Origin: Microglena sp. YARC
Taxonomy: Eukaryota > Chlorophyta > Chlorophyceae > Chlamydomonadales > Chlamydomonadaceae
DNA length: 64,000 nucleotides
Assembly (NCBI GenBank): GCA_022414725.1
Contig: CM039464.1
Location: forward strand, 41,606,149-41,670,148
Reading direction: 5' to 3'
The notes under the pieces were generated by a model, which was not told where the DNA came from, did not search any database, and saw only the letters and a list, made by a program, of their open reading frames with translations. A program made the translations under genes and the position numbers. Numbering within the stretch: position 1 is the first letter of the stretch; every line of letters begins with the position of its first letter. Positions 11,067-22,923 of the stretch are shown here, piece after piece.

Positions 11067-12130
11067 TGGATAGTCCACCTGAAAAATTCCAGCCACTAAT
11101 TCAGCAAGCAATGTCTTCATAACTAGAAGAGTGAGGGAGATATTTTTCCATTCAGTATTCGCCTACTACGGTTGCCCAATATGGAAGGGACGTCTTCTTC
11201 GGGAGAGCATGCAATTATTAAGGGAGGGTTGTACCTATTGTTCTGGGCCAAACTTTCCACTAGCTCCATTGAGCCCCATGACACCATGACAAAGGTTTTT
11301 TTTTGGGAGGGGGGGGGGGGGAGGGAAGTAAATTGGCCTTTAGAGTGGTGATAGGGCGCCTAAGGCACATCAATAGAGTTTTGGGGGGCCGGCTTGCCTT
11401 TGGTCCCCCCTAGTGTCTCCAGAATATGCACACAAGTTGTCCTACGGCTGTATGAAGCTGTACGAGTACGTGACCAAAGTCTTTGGAGATACTCTTGAGC
11501 GAATCAAATTGTATTGTCCTCCTCAGTGGGCTGGTATGGTGCAACAACTGTATACAACCTGTTTTGGATGCTTTTTCTTGCCAAACATTTGTTTTATGCT
11601 CGATGAATCATGTGAATCTTTCTTAACCATTCCCTACCCCAAGTATCATAATCCAGAAACTATACGCAGTCATGAGAAGTAGCCACAAATTTAGAAGTCG
11701 TTTTGGAAAGAAATTCCGGTACACAAATAAACCAGGGTCCCAATCCTTCAATTCCAGAAACATGCTCAAATTTGTATTTTGTTCAAATAATTTGGGTCCA
11801 ATCGGGCATGGTCGATCTTGTTCACGCAACACATTACAGGTATTGACAGAGCTGTCCAGAAGCTGGCAATAAAAAACTTAGAAGCCCCGGGAAAAACTAT
11901 CTTCTTTTGCTACTCTACTCAATCCTCCTTTCTTCTTTTTTATTGCATTTTAATATGGAATCATCACATGGTTCTTCAGTCAACTCCTTCTATCTTCTTT
12001 TAATTGAGAAAGCCCTTTGTCCAACTTTACAACTGTACTTCTTGGCCGTTGCAGTTTACTTCCTCGGATCTGCACCATGACAGCTCGTTCAGATCTTCCA
12101 TCAGATCTCGTGAAGGACATCGTTCTGCGC
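10060..12130 (+). repeat. Segmental duplication copy A (upstream flank of the F-box/ankyrin gene)
   Basis: Aligns collinearly to about 18620-21720. Shared anchors in order include CTCAGTTATCGCCTCGGAGT, GTGATCCGACGCTTTGAAGG, GGTGCTCATATGTGCTATTT, AGGAGCCAGACTCCAGGTC, ACTAGAAGAGTGAGGGAGAT, AGGGAGGGTTGTACCTATTG, GACAGAGCTGTC and CTTCCTCGGATCTGCACCAT. Copy B lacks the gene body that follows. Copy A includes a poly-C run (about 10117-10151) and a CA repeat (about 10985-11065). The conserved 600 bp just before the start codon presumably contain the promoter and 5' UTR of the gene. Confidence 0.85.
10518..10781 (+). CDS. Possible exon of unknown protein
   Basis: An open frame containing GAHMCYF and DLDSTWTDLGVHEIV, of non-repetitive composition, lies in the duplicated block. 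The paralogous block at 19065-19280 keeps DLDSTWTELGVHAI but then meets a stop, so that copy is broken. TTTTGCAG inside could be a splice acceptor. No family was recognised. Conservation of the frame for part of the length is the only support for coding. Confidence 0.3.
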   Translation: MIRRFEGNNYGILCRKGAHMCYFAGDLDSTWTDLGVHEIVCLDPGSLGTVLASPIHAKIHEFTVGGSQDHTFSPSPRNLSSGFDIMT

Positions 12131-13423
12131 AGCCTTACACAGGAGCGGCAATCCTCCATCAGCGACGTCGCTCTTGTTTGTCGCCCCTGGCATTCTATTG
12201 TCTCGGAGAACCTTGCCCAGATCTTGCTCCATAAATGCAATGGCGATCTGCACGGGGCCCTTTCTCTTGCCCTTCGACACAGTCAAGTTAGGGCATTCAA
12301 TGTGGCAATTGAGCTAGTGTCGAGAAGCACGTCATTGGATGACTCTAACCGAGCTCTGTTGCTCGTCTCTCAACGCGGGCGGCCAGACCTAGCTATGCTT
12401 CTGCTCACTGCCCCGCAGCATGCAGCGCATGCAGACTGCCAAGATGGACAGGCCCTCTGGTATGCAGCAGGGAATGGCCACCATGAGATAATTCAGATGC
12501 TGCTGGATGCACCACAGCATACTGCACATGCAGACTGCCAAGATGGACAGGCGCTAGTCAGTGCAGCAGATGGTGGCCACATTGAGGTTGTGCGCATGCT
12601 GCTGAATGCTCCACAGCATGCTGCACACGCAGACTGCCAAGATGGACAGGCGCTAGTGAGAGCAGTAGAGGGTGGCCACAGTGAGGTTGTGCTCATGTTG
12701 CTGGATGCACCACAGCATGCTCCACACGCAGACTGTCTAGATGGAGCAGCACTAGTGCTAGCAGCATATCATGGCCTCCATGAGATAGTTCATATGCTGC
12801 TGGATGCACCACATCATGCTGCACATGCAGACTGTCTAGATGGAGAAGCACTAGTGATGGCAGCATCACGTGGCCACAGTGAGGTAGTCCAGATGCTGCT
12901 GGATGCAGCACAGCATGCTGCACATGCAGACTGTCAAGATGGGCAGGCACTAGTGAATGCAGCAGAGGGTGGCCACCATGAGGTCGTTTAGCTGCTGTTG
13001 GATGCAGCACAGCATGCTGCACATGCAGACTGTCAAGATGGGCAGGCACTAGTGAATGCAGCAGAGGGTGGCCACAATAAGGTCGTTCATATGCTGTTGG
13101 ATGCACCACAGCATGCTGCACATGCAGACTGTCAAGATGGGCAGGCACTAGTGAATGCAGCAGAGGGTGGCCACCATGAGGTCGTTCAGCTGCTGTTGGA
13201 TGCAGCACAGCATGCTGCTCATGCAGACTGTCAAGATGGGCAGGCACTAGTGAATGCAACAGAGGGTGGCCACCATAAGGTCGTTCAGATGCTGTTGGAT
13301 GCAGCACAGCATGCTGCACACGCAGACTGTCGCGATGGGCTGGCACTCCAGTGTGCATCATCCGATGAAATAGTTTGCTTGTTGATGGATGCCCAAAATA
13401 GACTAAGGGGACTTTCTTTATGA
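12077..13423 (+). CDS. F-box and ankyrin-repeat protein (one internal stop codon)
   Basis: The ATG at 12077 follows GCACC and is the first Met after the conserved leader. Residues ~6-48 (LPSDLVKDIVLRSL...VCRPWHSIV) fit an F-box, the Skp1-binding domain of SCF ubiquitin ligases. About ten 33-residue ankyrin units follow from ~12405, with the pattern MLLDA-QHAAHADCQDGQALV-AAEGGH-EVVQ. Such proteins usually select targets for ubiquitination, with the ankyrin solenoid binding the substrate. At 12989-12991 a TAG replaces the CAG present in the next repeats; the frame then continues unchanged to a TGA at 13421. Without the stop it would encode 448 residues. Units 6-9 are nearly identical at DNA level, indicating recent expansion or gene conversion. 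It is either a very young pseudogene, a sequencing error, or an allele encoding a 304-residue form. Confidence 0.75.
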
Positions 13424-13449
13424 GTATGTACTGAAGCTCCTAGATTTTT

Positions 13450-13711
13450 GGGTTCATCGGTTGCTTTGCTTTTACTGGAGGGAACACCATTCCATCACTT
13501 ACCACATTGCAGGCTTTACTTAATAATCAGTCGTGTCGAATTTTGTCTATCTGACCAGTTGTTACCGCTGACTCAAGGTGTTTACTTGTCATGTGCGGCT
13601 GCACTTCAGCTTTGTTTTGTAACGCAATTCAACAGACTAGAGAGAGAGGGCAATGGTTTGATTGTATGGTCCATCAGCCTTCAGTCTGCTCACCATCTGC
13701 AGGCACATTAA
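13450..13711 (+). repeat. Dispersed repeat, also present three times near 23.3-24.0 kb
   Basis: Contains TCTGACCAGTTGTTACCGCT, GACTCAAGGTGTTTACTTGT, GTGCGGCTGCAC and GGTCCATCAGCCTTCAGTCT. Related copies lie at 23345-23520, about 23580-23675 and 23705-23975. It separates the two ankyrin segments here. Confidence 0.7.
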
Positions 13712-14212
13712 ACATATATAGATGGACAGGCACTAGCGTATGCAGCAGGCTGGGTCCACAGTTATGTAGCGCTCATGTTGTTGGCTGCCCAACAGCATGC
13801 CACACGTGCAGATTCGCAAGATGGACAGGCACTAGGGTATGCAGCAGGCTGGGGCCACAGTGATGCAGTGCTCATGTTATTAAATGCCCCACAGCATGCC
13901 ACACATGCGGATTCTAAAGATGGGGAAGTACTAGTGAATGAAGCACGACGTGGCCACTATGAAGTAATGATTATGTTTCTTGATGCCCCACCAGGTGATG
14001 GTCCTGGTGGTGATGGTGATGGAGGTGATGCTGGTGATGGTCTTGGTGGTGGTGGTGATGGTGATGGAGGTAATGCTGGTGATGGTCTTGGTGGTGGTGG
14101 TGATGGTCCTGGTGTTGGAGTTGTTGACGGTGGCGTTAACAGTGGCATTGGCTGTGGTGGAGGAGGAGGCAACCCAGGAGATGTTAGCTTTGTACGTGAG
14201 GAGTTGAGTTGA
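13712..14212 (+). pseudogene. Ankyrin-repeat fragment with Gly/Asp-rich tail
   Basis: The frame opens after a stop at 13709 and reads about three ankyrin units (DGQALAYAAGW, QQHATRADSQDGQALGYAAG, PQHATHADSKDGEVLVNEAR) of the same subfamily as the gene upstream. A low-complexity tail rich in Gly and Asp, coded by GGTGATG-type repeats, follows to a TGA at 14210. There is no plausible start or F-box. It may be a 3' exon of the upstream gene, since ATATATAG at 13714-13721 could be an acceptor, or a truncated paralogue. Confidence 0.5.
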
Positions 14213-15690
14213 CAGAAAATGACAGTGACCACAAGGACAGAGAGGGGGAGGGGCACGGTGGAGGCTGCAACAAAAAACGGTGCCTCACCTGTGTTGCCAT
14301 AACCCACAACCTGTCTTCTGTGCCTGCTTACCATCACCCTGGATGCTTTCAGATTCCCTTCACCGGCAGAGGGAGGTGGGGCGCAGCCCCCAAACAGCAG
14401 CCTGTAGGGCCTGCTCAGTGGAGCATTGGCAGCCAGCCTGGGGATGAGGAAAATGGAGCCCCCCTTGTTGCCCCCCCCCCCCCCCTTGGTGTCCCCCTCC
14501 TTGCAGCTCCACCTCTCCTTTGTGCTTCCACCACTGCTGGGGTCTCCATCAATTCGCCTGTCTTCAATTTCAGGTGCTTTCTACCTGTCCTTTTCTTTCC
14601 CCATCACTTGTCCCTCATCACCACCAACACCACCAGCACCAGCACCAAGAGCGTTCTACCTGTATTAGTGTTACCCTGTCATTCTACGCTCATCACCAGC
14701 ACCAGTACCGGCACCAAGGGCGTTCTACCTGTCCTCCTGCTCCTGCTTCCCTGTCAATCAACCGTCACTATTTCCATCAACATCAACATCAACATCAACA
14801 CCAACAATCCAGGTGTGGTATCCCTGCCCTCCCATTACCCTGTCCATCTATGATCAAAATCATCATCATCACCATCATCACCACCATCATCACTATCACT
14901 ATCGCCATAACCGCTTCCAAGCAGGTCCTTCCTGTCGTCTTATCTCCCTGCCAATCTGTCATATCCCCCTGTTATTCCATATTCCACCATCTGCATAATA
15001 CATCTTATGTAGTATATAAACTATCTGAACAGTTATATTTCTATCTGTGTATCTTTTTGCCACTCTGATTATGTTTATATCTATCTATGCGGATATGTGC
15101 ACATATTTATTTGTATAAGTATCTGCCTGCCTGGAAAGGTTAGCACTATTTAACAGGAGTCCTGCCGCGATACATGGGCTCAGGCAATATAAAACGTTCA
15201 ATGTAGCTCAAATATCAGTCAAAGTGTTTGCAGTAAATAAGGCGCAAAACTATGTTTGTGTGTCTGGTAAGGAAAAAGAACAAGCTAGACAAGGCATGGG
15301 GGAATAAATATGAAAAATAACACAACAAAATCTTACTCACTAAGCCTCTAAATCCTCAGATCAGTCTGTTCTACCTAGTCAATCCCTACAGCCATGTCTG
15401 TAGTAGTTCAGCACCTAGAAGCGTCAGCTTGGGACCATTGGCCTATGGGTCAAGGGTGTCTAGTGGTTGCTTGGGAATCTAACTAAAAGCTATGCATATG
15501 CCTTCATGCTCCTGCTGCTAAGCTCTCCTAGCTCTCACAACGTCCCACATGGGGTCTGAGTTGCTCCAGCTCCGCCTCTGCCCCGCTTCCTTGGCTGCCT
15601 TAAGGGGCCATTGGATGGGCAGACCTTTGCTGCAGCTGCTCTGATGTGAGAGCATGGTCAATGCTGGTGTTGCTGACTGCCAGATTCCAG
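14213..15690. repeat. Degenerate CACCAGCACCA-type minisatellite, then non-coding sequence
   Basis: About 14570-14900 holds diverged units with TTCTACCTGTCC and CATCACCA(GCACCA)n, then (ATCATC)n. From 14950 to 15690 I see no gene. Confidence 0.5.
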
Positions 15691-16230
15691 CTCGCTCACT
15701 CACTCACTCGCTCGCTCACCCACTCACCCACTCACCCACACCCGAATTGACCACTCAATGGCTGACTGCCATCTGACTTACCCACTCACCCACACCCTGA
15801 TTGACCACTCACCCACCCACTCACCCACACCCTGATTGACCGCTCAATGACTAACTCACACCCTTATTAACGACACAGGCTCCCCTGCCACATGGCGCCC
15901 GGCCTCAAAGCAACAACATTAACACTTACCCACTCACCCACTCACCCACACCCTGATTGAATTGCTCGCTGACTGCCTCCTTAATTACCCACACAGGCTC
16001 CCCTGCCACGTGGCGCCTGGCATCTGCCAACAACAAGGCCTGCGCATTCAGCCCTTTCAAAGGAAACAACAACACTCACTCACTGACGCAGTCACTGACT
16101 CACTCACTCACTCACTGACTGGCCATCTGCTTACCAACCTTTACGTTCAGGCTCCCCTGCTACATGGCGCCCCACCTCAGCCAGCAACAACACGGGCACC
16201 TTCAGCCCCTTCAAAGCAAGCAACACCACC
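15690..16230 (+). repeat. CACTCACC-rich repeats with CAGGCTCCCCTGC units
   Basis: Tetra/octanucleotide CACTCACC(CA) tracts alternate with longer units. The segment CAGGCTCCCCTGC-ACATGGCGCC followed by an AACAACA-rich stretch occurs near 15880, 15990 and 16149, giving three diverged copies. No coding function was recognised. Confidence 0.7.
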
Positions 16231-16858
16231 AGCACCACCACCGCCAACAGCAACACGTCTAGCAGTCAGATTGTTCAGCCCCTCCCTCTACGACCGGCCG
16301 TATTTGTCCATTTTGTGCAGGAGGTTGGACAGGCTGTTCCCCCATCAGCCAGGCTTGCATAGCATTAGGGGGGCTTAAGGGAGCCCTGTACGGGGGGCCA
16401 ACTGACAGCAGTTCACTCCAGGTTGCACCAACCTCCTCAACCGACTTGCTACCTTCTGTCAAGCTTCCACACGGCCCCCTGCCTGCTCAACCAACCTACG
16501 CACCAGGGGGCAGCTTGGACCAACGGCCTGTAGACAAGAACAGCGATGACAGAACACCCCAGCATCAAACATAAGTAGACCAGACAGATCTGGCAGGGTG
16601 GAGGAAGATAGTGCTATTCTGGATGCTGTTCTTAAGCAGGTGGGGCACCAGTTCTCATTTGTGAAATGATTGGATGGAGACGTGAATTGATTAATGAAGA
16701 AGCAATTGCATTTTGAAGAAATTAATGCATGGAGAAATGAAAATATCAATGCAATAATAGATGCATGGATGAATGAATGATTGAATGCATCCGAACGCTT
16801 GAAGAATCAAGTGATGAAGATGAAGAAACTGATGGCAAAGTGAAATGCCACAATCAAC
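16231..16858. other. Non-coding, nothing recognised
   Basis: A/G-rich sequence with repeated GAATGA-like motifs near 16690-16800. No frame, RNA or element recognised. Confidence 0.45.
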
Positions 16859-17060
16859 CAGTGTTTTTTATTTCAGATTTATGTAGGCTTGGATGAGTAG
16901 CTACCTGGGCTACTCAAACCTGATTCCAGTATAGCTGTGTAGCCATCGCATAGCAGGGCGCAAAGCTGAAAGCCTGGTGAGTTCAGGGGCTCATGTATCA
17001 TCATGCAACAGAGAAATGGCGACGCAGTGGCGATGCGTCGTTGGAAGAAAGCAAATTGCT
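16859..17060 (+). repeat. Dispersed repeat shared with 22513-22775
   Basis: Both copies read TTTATTTCAGATTT.TGTAG, TGAGTAGCTAC, CTGATTCCAG.ATAG and GTAGCCATCG.AT, and both end in AATGGCGACGCA...CGTCG. The copy at 22.5 kb carries an extra internal duplication (ACAGAATGGCAACG). Function unknown. Confidence 0.75.
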
Positions 17061-17269
17061 TTCCACCCTCCAAATATTCACGTACTCCACCCACTAACCA
17101 TTGACTCAATCAACCCGACCACTGTTCCATAATTCCAACCAGCACTAGCAGGGATGCCAAGCCACCCACCAACTGTTTTATTTGAAGTCTTCCTTGAATC
17201 CACCAAGCTGCGGGCACATCTATAAGCCTGTAGGGTAGCATGGAAATGCAACCAGCAGCAGCACCACCA

Positions 17270-18310
17270 CCACCACCATCACCATCATCAGTAGCAGCAG
17301 CACGACCATAACCATAACCATCATTGTTGTCGTCGTCATCATCCGACGACCACTTGCAGGGATGCCAAGCCACCCACCAACCAATCGTTATGTTATTCCA
17401 CCAACCACTTACAGCGATGCCAAGCCACCGCATTCTCAGCCCTAGCTGGCCTTCATGTATGGCTGCACAGCCGTAGCGGTCAGCAGCTAGTGAGAAGGTA
17501 CCATGAGCTGGCACAGAGGGCCTTGAAAGCAGCTATGGAGAACATGTGATCCAGGAGCATTTCGAGTGCTACAGTGCAGAGGTAGCCTGATAGGCTAAAG
17601 GGGGAAATCAAGTTCAATTGTAGATTACCAGCATGGGCTTATTTCTACGTGCAATCAAGAAAGTGTTCCTACGGCATCGTACTAAGTAAAGGGAGGATTG
17701 TATTGTATTGTTACATGCAATGGTTTTTCAGCCTGTCTGGGCTGCCCACAAATTCCAAGTCTCCCCTTGCGATACCCACAGAAAGCAGCAGGGAGCAAAC
17801 TAAGCGGATTAGACAGTTCAAAGACTTCCACAGGGAGGAGGACCTGACTTTGACTGCTATTAAGGTAGTTTATAACTTGAACTTCAACTTGGTTACATAG
17901 CTTCAGCCAATTGGCTTGGCTAGATGAAGGTAGTTCATTTGTGTGTTTCTCTTTTCTGTTCACACTCCCAGACACTTATTATAAATTTGTCAGATCAAAT
18001 TTGATCAGAGCTTGTTAGTACAGACTAAAGTTTTTTTTGCAAAGGAAGGAGGAGCTAACTTGATATTCAGGTAGATAAATAAATAGGACGCCTTATTACG
18101 AGGCGTGAGGTTGGGGAGGGCAGCCTGTTTGCGTGCCATTGCCCTGGACCGCAGATTCAGATGGTTTCCTTTTGTGTTTCTCTTCACCCTCCCAGGCACT
18201 TTTAATATTTTGTATCAGATATTGTAAGTATCTTCTACAATCTACATGCTAATCAGCAGACGCGCCTTGGAGAGGGTCTGCTGCGTCGAAGACGCAGATC
18301 CAGTGGGTCG
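17270..18310 (+). repeat. Dispersed/segmental repeat, copy 2
   Basis: Diverged duplicate of 140-1010 with the same order of landmarks, including the (CAT/CAC)n start, the GAGCTGGCACAGAGGGCCTT core and the AAGCGGATTAGACAGTT block. It immediately precedes segmental copy B (18.62 kb onward), which supports one large duplicated block rather than independent repeats. Confidence 0.75.
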
Positions 18311-18319
18311 TTTATGCAT

Positions 18320-18430
18320 GTATGTATGTTCCAGTCCAGGGGTAGGCCACATAGGCTAAAGGGACTTGCCCAACCGTATAGGAAGGGCTTGAAAAGAAAA
18401 AGCACTGATGAACTGAAACCCAAAAGCAGG
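18320..18430 (+). repeat. ~110-bp dispersed repeat (GTAGGCC...GGGACTTGCC)
   Basis: TCCAGGGGTAGGCC, TAGGCTAAAGGGACTTGCCC, GAAGGGCTT and AAAGCACTGATGA recur at 22385-22508 on the plus strand and at 25845-25955 on the minus strand. Three copies in both orientations suggest a mobile or processed sequence. Confidence 0.75.
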
Positions 18431-19516
18431 ATTTGGAACTCCTGGCTTGTCATGAAGCAGTGTTTGAAACAGTCTGCGTTTCGAGAAGCAGAATTCATTC
18501 ACACCCCATTGATATTATTTGTTGCTGCGAGCAGCAGCTTATAAGTAGCACCCCAGGCTGGCTTTTCACCCAAACAGTAACCAACGCAGTGGACCCAGAA
18601 GATGACCTAGCTCCGAAACCTGTTGGTTTGGCCCAATGTATTTTGTCCCTTGTTTTGGCCCACTGGGCCAGTGTTGTTTGATTGTTTGTTCATAACGACC
18701 TTCTCCGAAATTCCGAAATAATCAATACGGAAGCGCTCGCGTAAATATAACACCACTTCAGGGCCCGTCTGAGATGCTAACCCTCCGATCGGCAAAAGTT
18801 GACCTGATAGAGCGGGTGACAGTTGGAGTTCGTTGGGGGCGGTTGGGACCTGTCCTGCTCCGTAATTGAAGCAACCTGGGTAACAAATCGAGGCCGAGGA
18901 AGCCGCTTGCGTAAAGCTTCTTCATAAGTTTCTCCACCCGTTCATTATCATAGATCCCATACAACCTTTCAACATCTCAGTTATCGCCTCGGAGTCCTGC
19001 GCCTACTCAAGTAGCTGACTCGTCATCCGTACGTGGAACGCGCATGGAAGCATCGGGGAGCATTGTCAAAGTGATCCGACGCTTTGAAGGTAATAACTTA
19101 GTGATTATACGCCGTGAAGGTGCTCATATGTGCTATTTTCAGACGCCACAAGTGATTTAGATTCCACCTGGACTGAACTGGGGGTTCATGCGATTTAATG
19201 TTCCAAATACTACGGAATTCAGCATGGTAACTATTGTAGCGTCTCCCATGCGCGCGAAGATGGTCGAATTAATAGTCGGAGGGTCTCAAGATCGCTCGTG
19301 CCCCCCCCCCCCCCCCCCCCCCCCCTTCCCAAGCCGTTTATGATAACTCCTGGGTTTGATAACCTAGGAGCCAGACTCCAGGTCGAATGAGACCTTGCTG
19401 TCTTGCACCAAAGCAACCCCACTCCAGCCATAGCTGTGTCTCACAAGAAGGCACAAAGCGATCTCCCACCCAGTCTTGCCTGTGGAGCTGACCCTCACCC
19501 CCCCACACCCACACAC

Positions 19517-20275
19517 TAGGCTTGTTCATAAGTATTAGTCATCTTCTAAAAATTGCCACATGTCAACAACCATCTTTAACTACTTGGGTAATATTTAGGA
19601 ATATAACACAAATGATGGCTCATATTATGCATGTGTCATCATGCATTATGAAGCAATGACTAGGCAGCTCTTAACTAGTTCCTCCATTATCCCCTTTGGA
19701 TTCTCAAATTTACATGGGTGTTGGGGCATTTCATAAGCATCCTATATGACACTAGGCACACCTGCCCCAAGGTTCGTCTTGCATCCATAGGTGTACTTGG
19801 GGGGTCAGACTAGTAAGCATGTTGTGCTACTCTGATGCTAGTTTGGGTTGTGAGCACACACATTGACCTAAACGTGTACATACCAGACCCCAGCATGTAG
19901 CCCCTTAGATGAGCACTTGACCATTGCATGGAGATCCATCCTCAGTAGTCAGTTCAAATTTGAATGGGTGCCACATGTGCATGCAAGATGAGTCTAGTAT
20001 ACCCACCATGTGAGAAGCACCTGTATCCCTCCATTGCCAGACGCGCTGCGGAGGGCCGGAAAGCACTAAAACACTAAAACAGGTTTAAAAGCTCATTATA
20101 GATTACCTGGACGAACGTCACCACTAGACCTGGCTCGGTTATTAGATAGAGGTTTTACCCAGTACAGTAAGTTTGGACCCCAAACTCCCGGAATGGCACA
20201 GTGTGGGAGACGAAATATGCGGGAAGCCTTCATATGTTACTTTATTTTGGGAGCGACTCATACTACCGAACACAC
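19517..20275. mobile_element. ~760-bp insertion within duplication copy B
   Basis: Copy A runs directly from the CACCCACCCACACAG region into GCTGAAGT, whereas copy B has about 760 extra bases bounded by similar CACACCCACACA and CACCTACACCCACACAG strings. The insert has ordinary composition, no long frame and no obvious terminal repeats. Insertion in B, or loss from A, is inferred. Confidence 0.5.
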
Positions 20276-20705
20276 CTACACCCACACAGGATGCTGAAGT
20301 TCCATCCAGACGTGCCTGCTGAGCTAACCCACACCTACGCACCCAAACTCACACCTACACACCCAAACCCACACCCACAGACACATCCACGTCAACACTC
20401 ACCCATGCACCCACCCTGTGGCTAGTCCACCTAACGGGGTCCAACCACTAACTCAACTCAGCAAGCAAAGTCTTCATAACTAGAAGAGTGAGGGAGATGT
20501 CTTGGATGCTTTGAGTTGTCCCCTACTAGAGTTACCCAATATGGAAGGAACGACTTCTAGTATGGTCGGTAGGGCATACGATGGTCAAGGGAGGGTTGTA
20601 CCTATTGCTCTGGGCTAAACATATAGACTATCAAATTGCTATTTGTAACCACCACGGTTGAGTCTGGGTCTATTACTTTCTGTCTCATATTATGAAACGA
20701 GCTGA

Positions 20706-20925
20706 GGTCCTTTTTGGCGGATCCCCCTCTTCAAGGGGGCACCCTGTTGTCCATCTGTGTGTGTGACCGTCTGACTGAGACGAAGTCTGACACATAAGCC
20801 AACGGCCTCGTAACTAACTCGCTTCCGTTGCCACTTGTCGCTCCGTTGCGAACACTCTTCGCCATTTTTTAGCGTTGCTTGCGACGCTGCATGGAACTTG
20901 CTATATTTGGAGGCCATTACTCGCC
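20706..20925 (+). repeat. ~230-bp dispersed element, copy 1
   Basis: Starts TTTTTGGCGGA, then a C-rich CTCTTCAAGGGGGC stretch, AGCCAACG, GTAACTAACTCGCTTC and an end in CGACGCTGCATGGAACTTG. The same series in the opposite orientation occurs at 55430-55660, partly at 28866-29024, and as a short piece at 51140-51232. The shared beginning and end suggest a discrete mobile unit. Confidence 0.7.
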
Positions 20926-21199
20926 AAGCATATGTTTTTATGTGAATCTTTTTGGACCATTCTCCACCACAAATATCATCACTCAGAAACTGTAATGTGC
21001 AGTCCTGTGAGCAGCCACGAATGTCCAAGTAGTTTTGAAAAAGAAAAAAAACTGGGTCTAAATCTCAAACTTCAATTCCAGAAAAATGCTCCAACATTGT
21101 ATTCTTCTAACCTTCAAATAATTTGGATCCAATCAGACACGGTCGATTTTGTTCATGGAACACACTACAGTGGTTGACAGAGCTGTCTAGAAGCTGGCA

Positions 21200-21610
21200 A
21201 GAAAAACTAGAAACCCCGAAAAAACTATCTTCTTCTTGGTTCTTCTACTACTCCTCTACTTTACTACTACTTCTTTCTACTTTTCATTGAATTTGAATTT
21301 AAATATGCACATGGTTTTTTCAGCCATCTCTCCCTTGCTTCTTTTCATTTGACTTGATTTTAAATCGTTACATGGTTCTTCAGCCAACTCCTCCTTTCTT
21401 CTTTTCATTGAATTTGAATCCTTACATAGTTCTTCAGCCAACTCCTCCTTTCTTCTACTTCTCTACCACTCTACTACTACTCCATTCTTCTTCTCATTTA
21501 ATTTGAATTGAAATTTGTACATGGTTCAGTAGCCAACTCCTCCTTTCTTCTTTTCATTGAACTTGATTTTAAATTGTTCCATGGTTCTCCTGCCAACCCC
21601 TCTTCTATTC
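21200..21610 (+). repeat. Minisatellite with CATGGTTCTTCAGCCAACTC units
   Basis: About five diverged units of 60-75 bp combine TTCTTTTCATTGAATTTGA and ACATGGTTCTTCAGCCAACT. A single unit precedes the F-box gene at about 11940-12000, so the array expanded in copy B only. Confidence 0.75.
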
Positions 21611-21720
21611 ATTTAGAAAGCCCTTCGTCCAACAGTCCAACTGTACTTCTTGCCTGTCGCAGTTGACTTCCTCGGATCTGCACCATGACAACTTTTTCAC
21701 ATCTTTATGTGATATTCCAT

Positions 21721-22029
21721 CGTGCGTTCCAGCATCCCTGAAGTCCCACCATGCACGCACGAGGGTCAACCAGTAGGCGCGCTTTGTAGTACCCTGGTAT
21801 GTAGTACCGTGGAATATCGTGGAATAGCCTGGGATAGCCTAGGATATTGTGGGATATCGTGAAAAAGCGCCTTCATGCAGTACCCTGGACGCCAGGCACC
21901 TTGCTATTCTTTGATCTTGCTTGCTTAGGGCCAAGGTCTCTCGCCCACCCTTTGCCTATATTTAGCTGCTGTTCCGCCGCAAAATGGGCCTCTCGCCTAC
22001 ATTTCGCGATTTCCGCAGTTAGAGTAGCT
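21721..22029. other. Non-coding, short internal duplications
   Basis: Holds GTAGTACC(CTGG) and GGATA(TT)GTGG-type repeats related to the next array. CACC-TGCTATTCTTTGATC at 21897 recurs at 22327. No gene seen. Confidence 0.5.
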
Positions 22030-22340
22030 CACGTCATGTAGTACCCTGGGCCCCATGCACCCTGGGCCCCATTTTCATGTAGTACCCTGAGCCCCATTTT
22101 CGTAGTAAAGTAGCGCGCGTCATGTAGTACCCTGGGCCCCATTTTCGTAGTCAAGTAGCGCGCGTCATGTAGTACCCTGGGCCCCATTTTCGTAGTAAAG
22201 TAGCACGCGTCATGTAGTACCCTGGGCCCCATTCTCGTGGGTAAGTACGTAGCGCGCGTCATGTAGTACCCCGGGCCCCATTTTCGTGGTTAAGTAGCGC
22301 GCGTCATGTAGTACCCTGGGCCCCATGCACCCTGCTATTC
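22030..22340 (+). repeat. ~45-bp tandem array (CATGTAGTACCCTGGGCCCC)
   Basis: About seven units of CATGTAGTACCCTGGGCCCC followed by ATTTTCGTAGTAAAGTAGCG occur head to tail with few differences. No coding role is evident. Confidence 0.9.
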
Positions 22341-22384
22341 TTTGATCATGCTTGCTTGCTGCAATCTTGCTTTCTTTCTTGTAT

Positions 22385-22508
22385 GTATGCTGCAGTCCAT
22401 GGGTAGGCCAAATAGGCTGACGGGACTTGCCTAACTGTGTTGGAAGGGCTTCACAAGGAAAAGCACTGATGACATGGACCCCAAGCAATCGTTTTACCGA
22501 CAAGGGCC
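22385..22508 (+). repeat. ~110-bp dispersed repeat, second copy
   Basis: Same landmarks as 18320-18430 (GTAGGCCAAATAGGCT, GGGACTTGCC, AAAGCACTGATGA), ending near ATCGTTTTACCGA as does the minus-strand copy at 25845. Confidence 0.75.
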
Positions 22509-22512
22509 ATGA

Positions 22513-22775
22513 ACAGTGTTTTTATTTCAGATTTCTGTAGTCCAGTATGAGTAGCTACTTGTTCTACTCAACCCTGATTCCAGGATAGTTGCGTAGCCAT
22601 CGTATGGCAAAGCGCTAAGCGCGGAGCCTGGGGGGGTCAGGGGGCAGCGCGTTCCGATATCGAGGGGTCCAGGGGGCGTAGCATTCAACAGAATGGCTAC
22701 GGAATGTCAGCAGAATGGCAACATAATTCAACAGAATGGCAACGGAATGGCGACGCATCGTCGAAAAAAGAGACA
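22513..22775 (+). repeat. Dispersed repeat, second copy of the 16859-17060 family
   Basis: Matches 16859-17060 from TTTATTTCAGATTTCTGTAG to AATGGCGACGCA, with an extra ~60-bp internal expansion. Confidence 0.75.
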
Positions 22776-22923
22776 CTGGCCCTAAGTTTGTGCTACAGTG
22801 ATCTTTCTTTCCTGCAATATTGCCTTTCTTATTTTGGGGATTAGTTGGAGGACCCCTCCCAGATGTTGTGGAGCGGGGTTGTCTTGGGTCAACAATGGCC
22901 TGTCGATGACAATGTATTGTAAT

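Larger units (their letters stand above)
18620..21720 (+). repeat. Segmental duplication copy B with truncated F-box gene start
   Basis: Counterpart of 10060-12130. It ends with the conserved leader CTTCCTCGGATCTGCACCAT and an ATG (21684) followed by only about 20 recognisable codons, after which the F-box and ankyrin region are absent. The exon-like frame near 19065-19280 is disrupted. A poly-C run lies at about 19300-19325. Copy B is about 1 kb longer, partly because of the insertion at 19517-20275. Confidence 0.85.
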
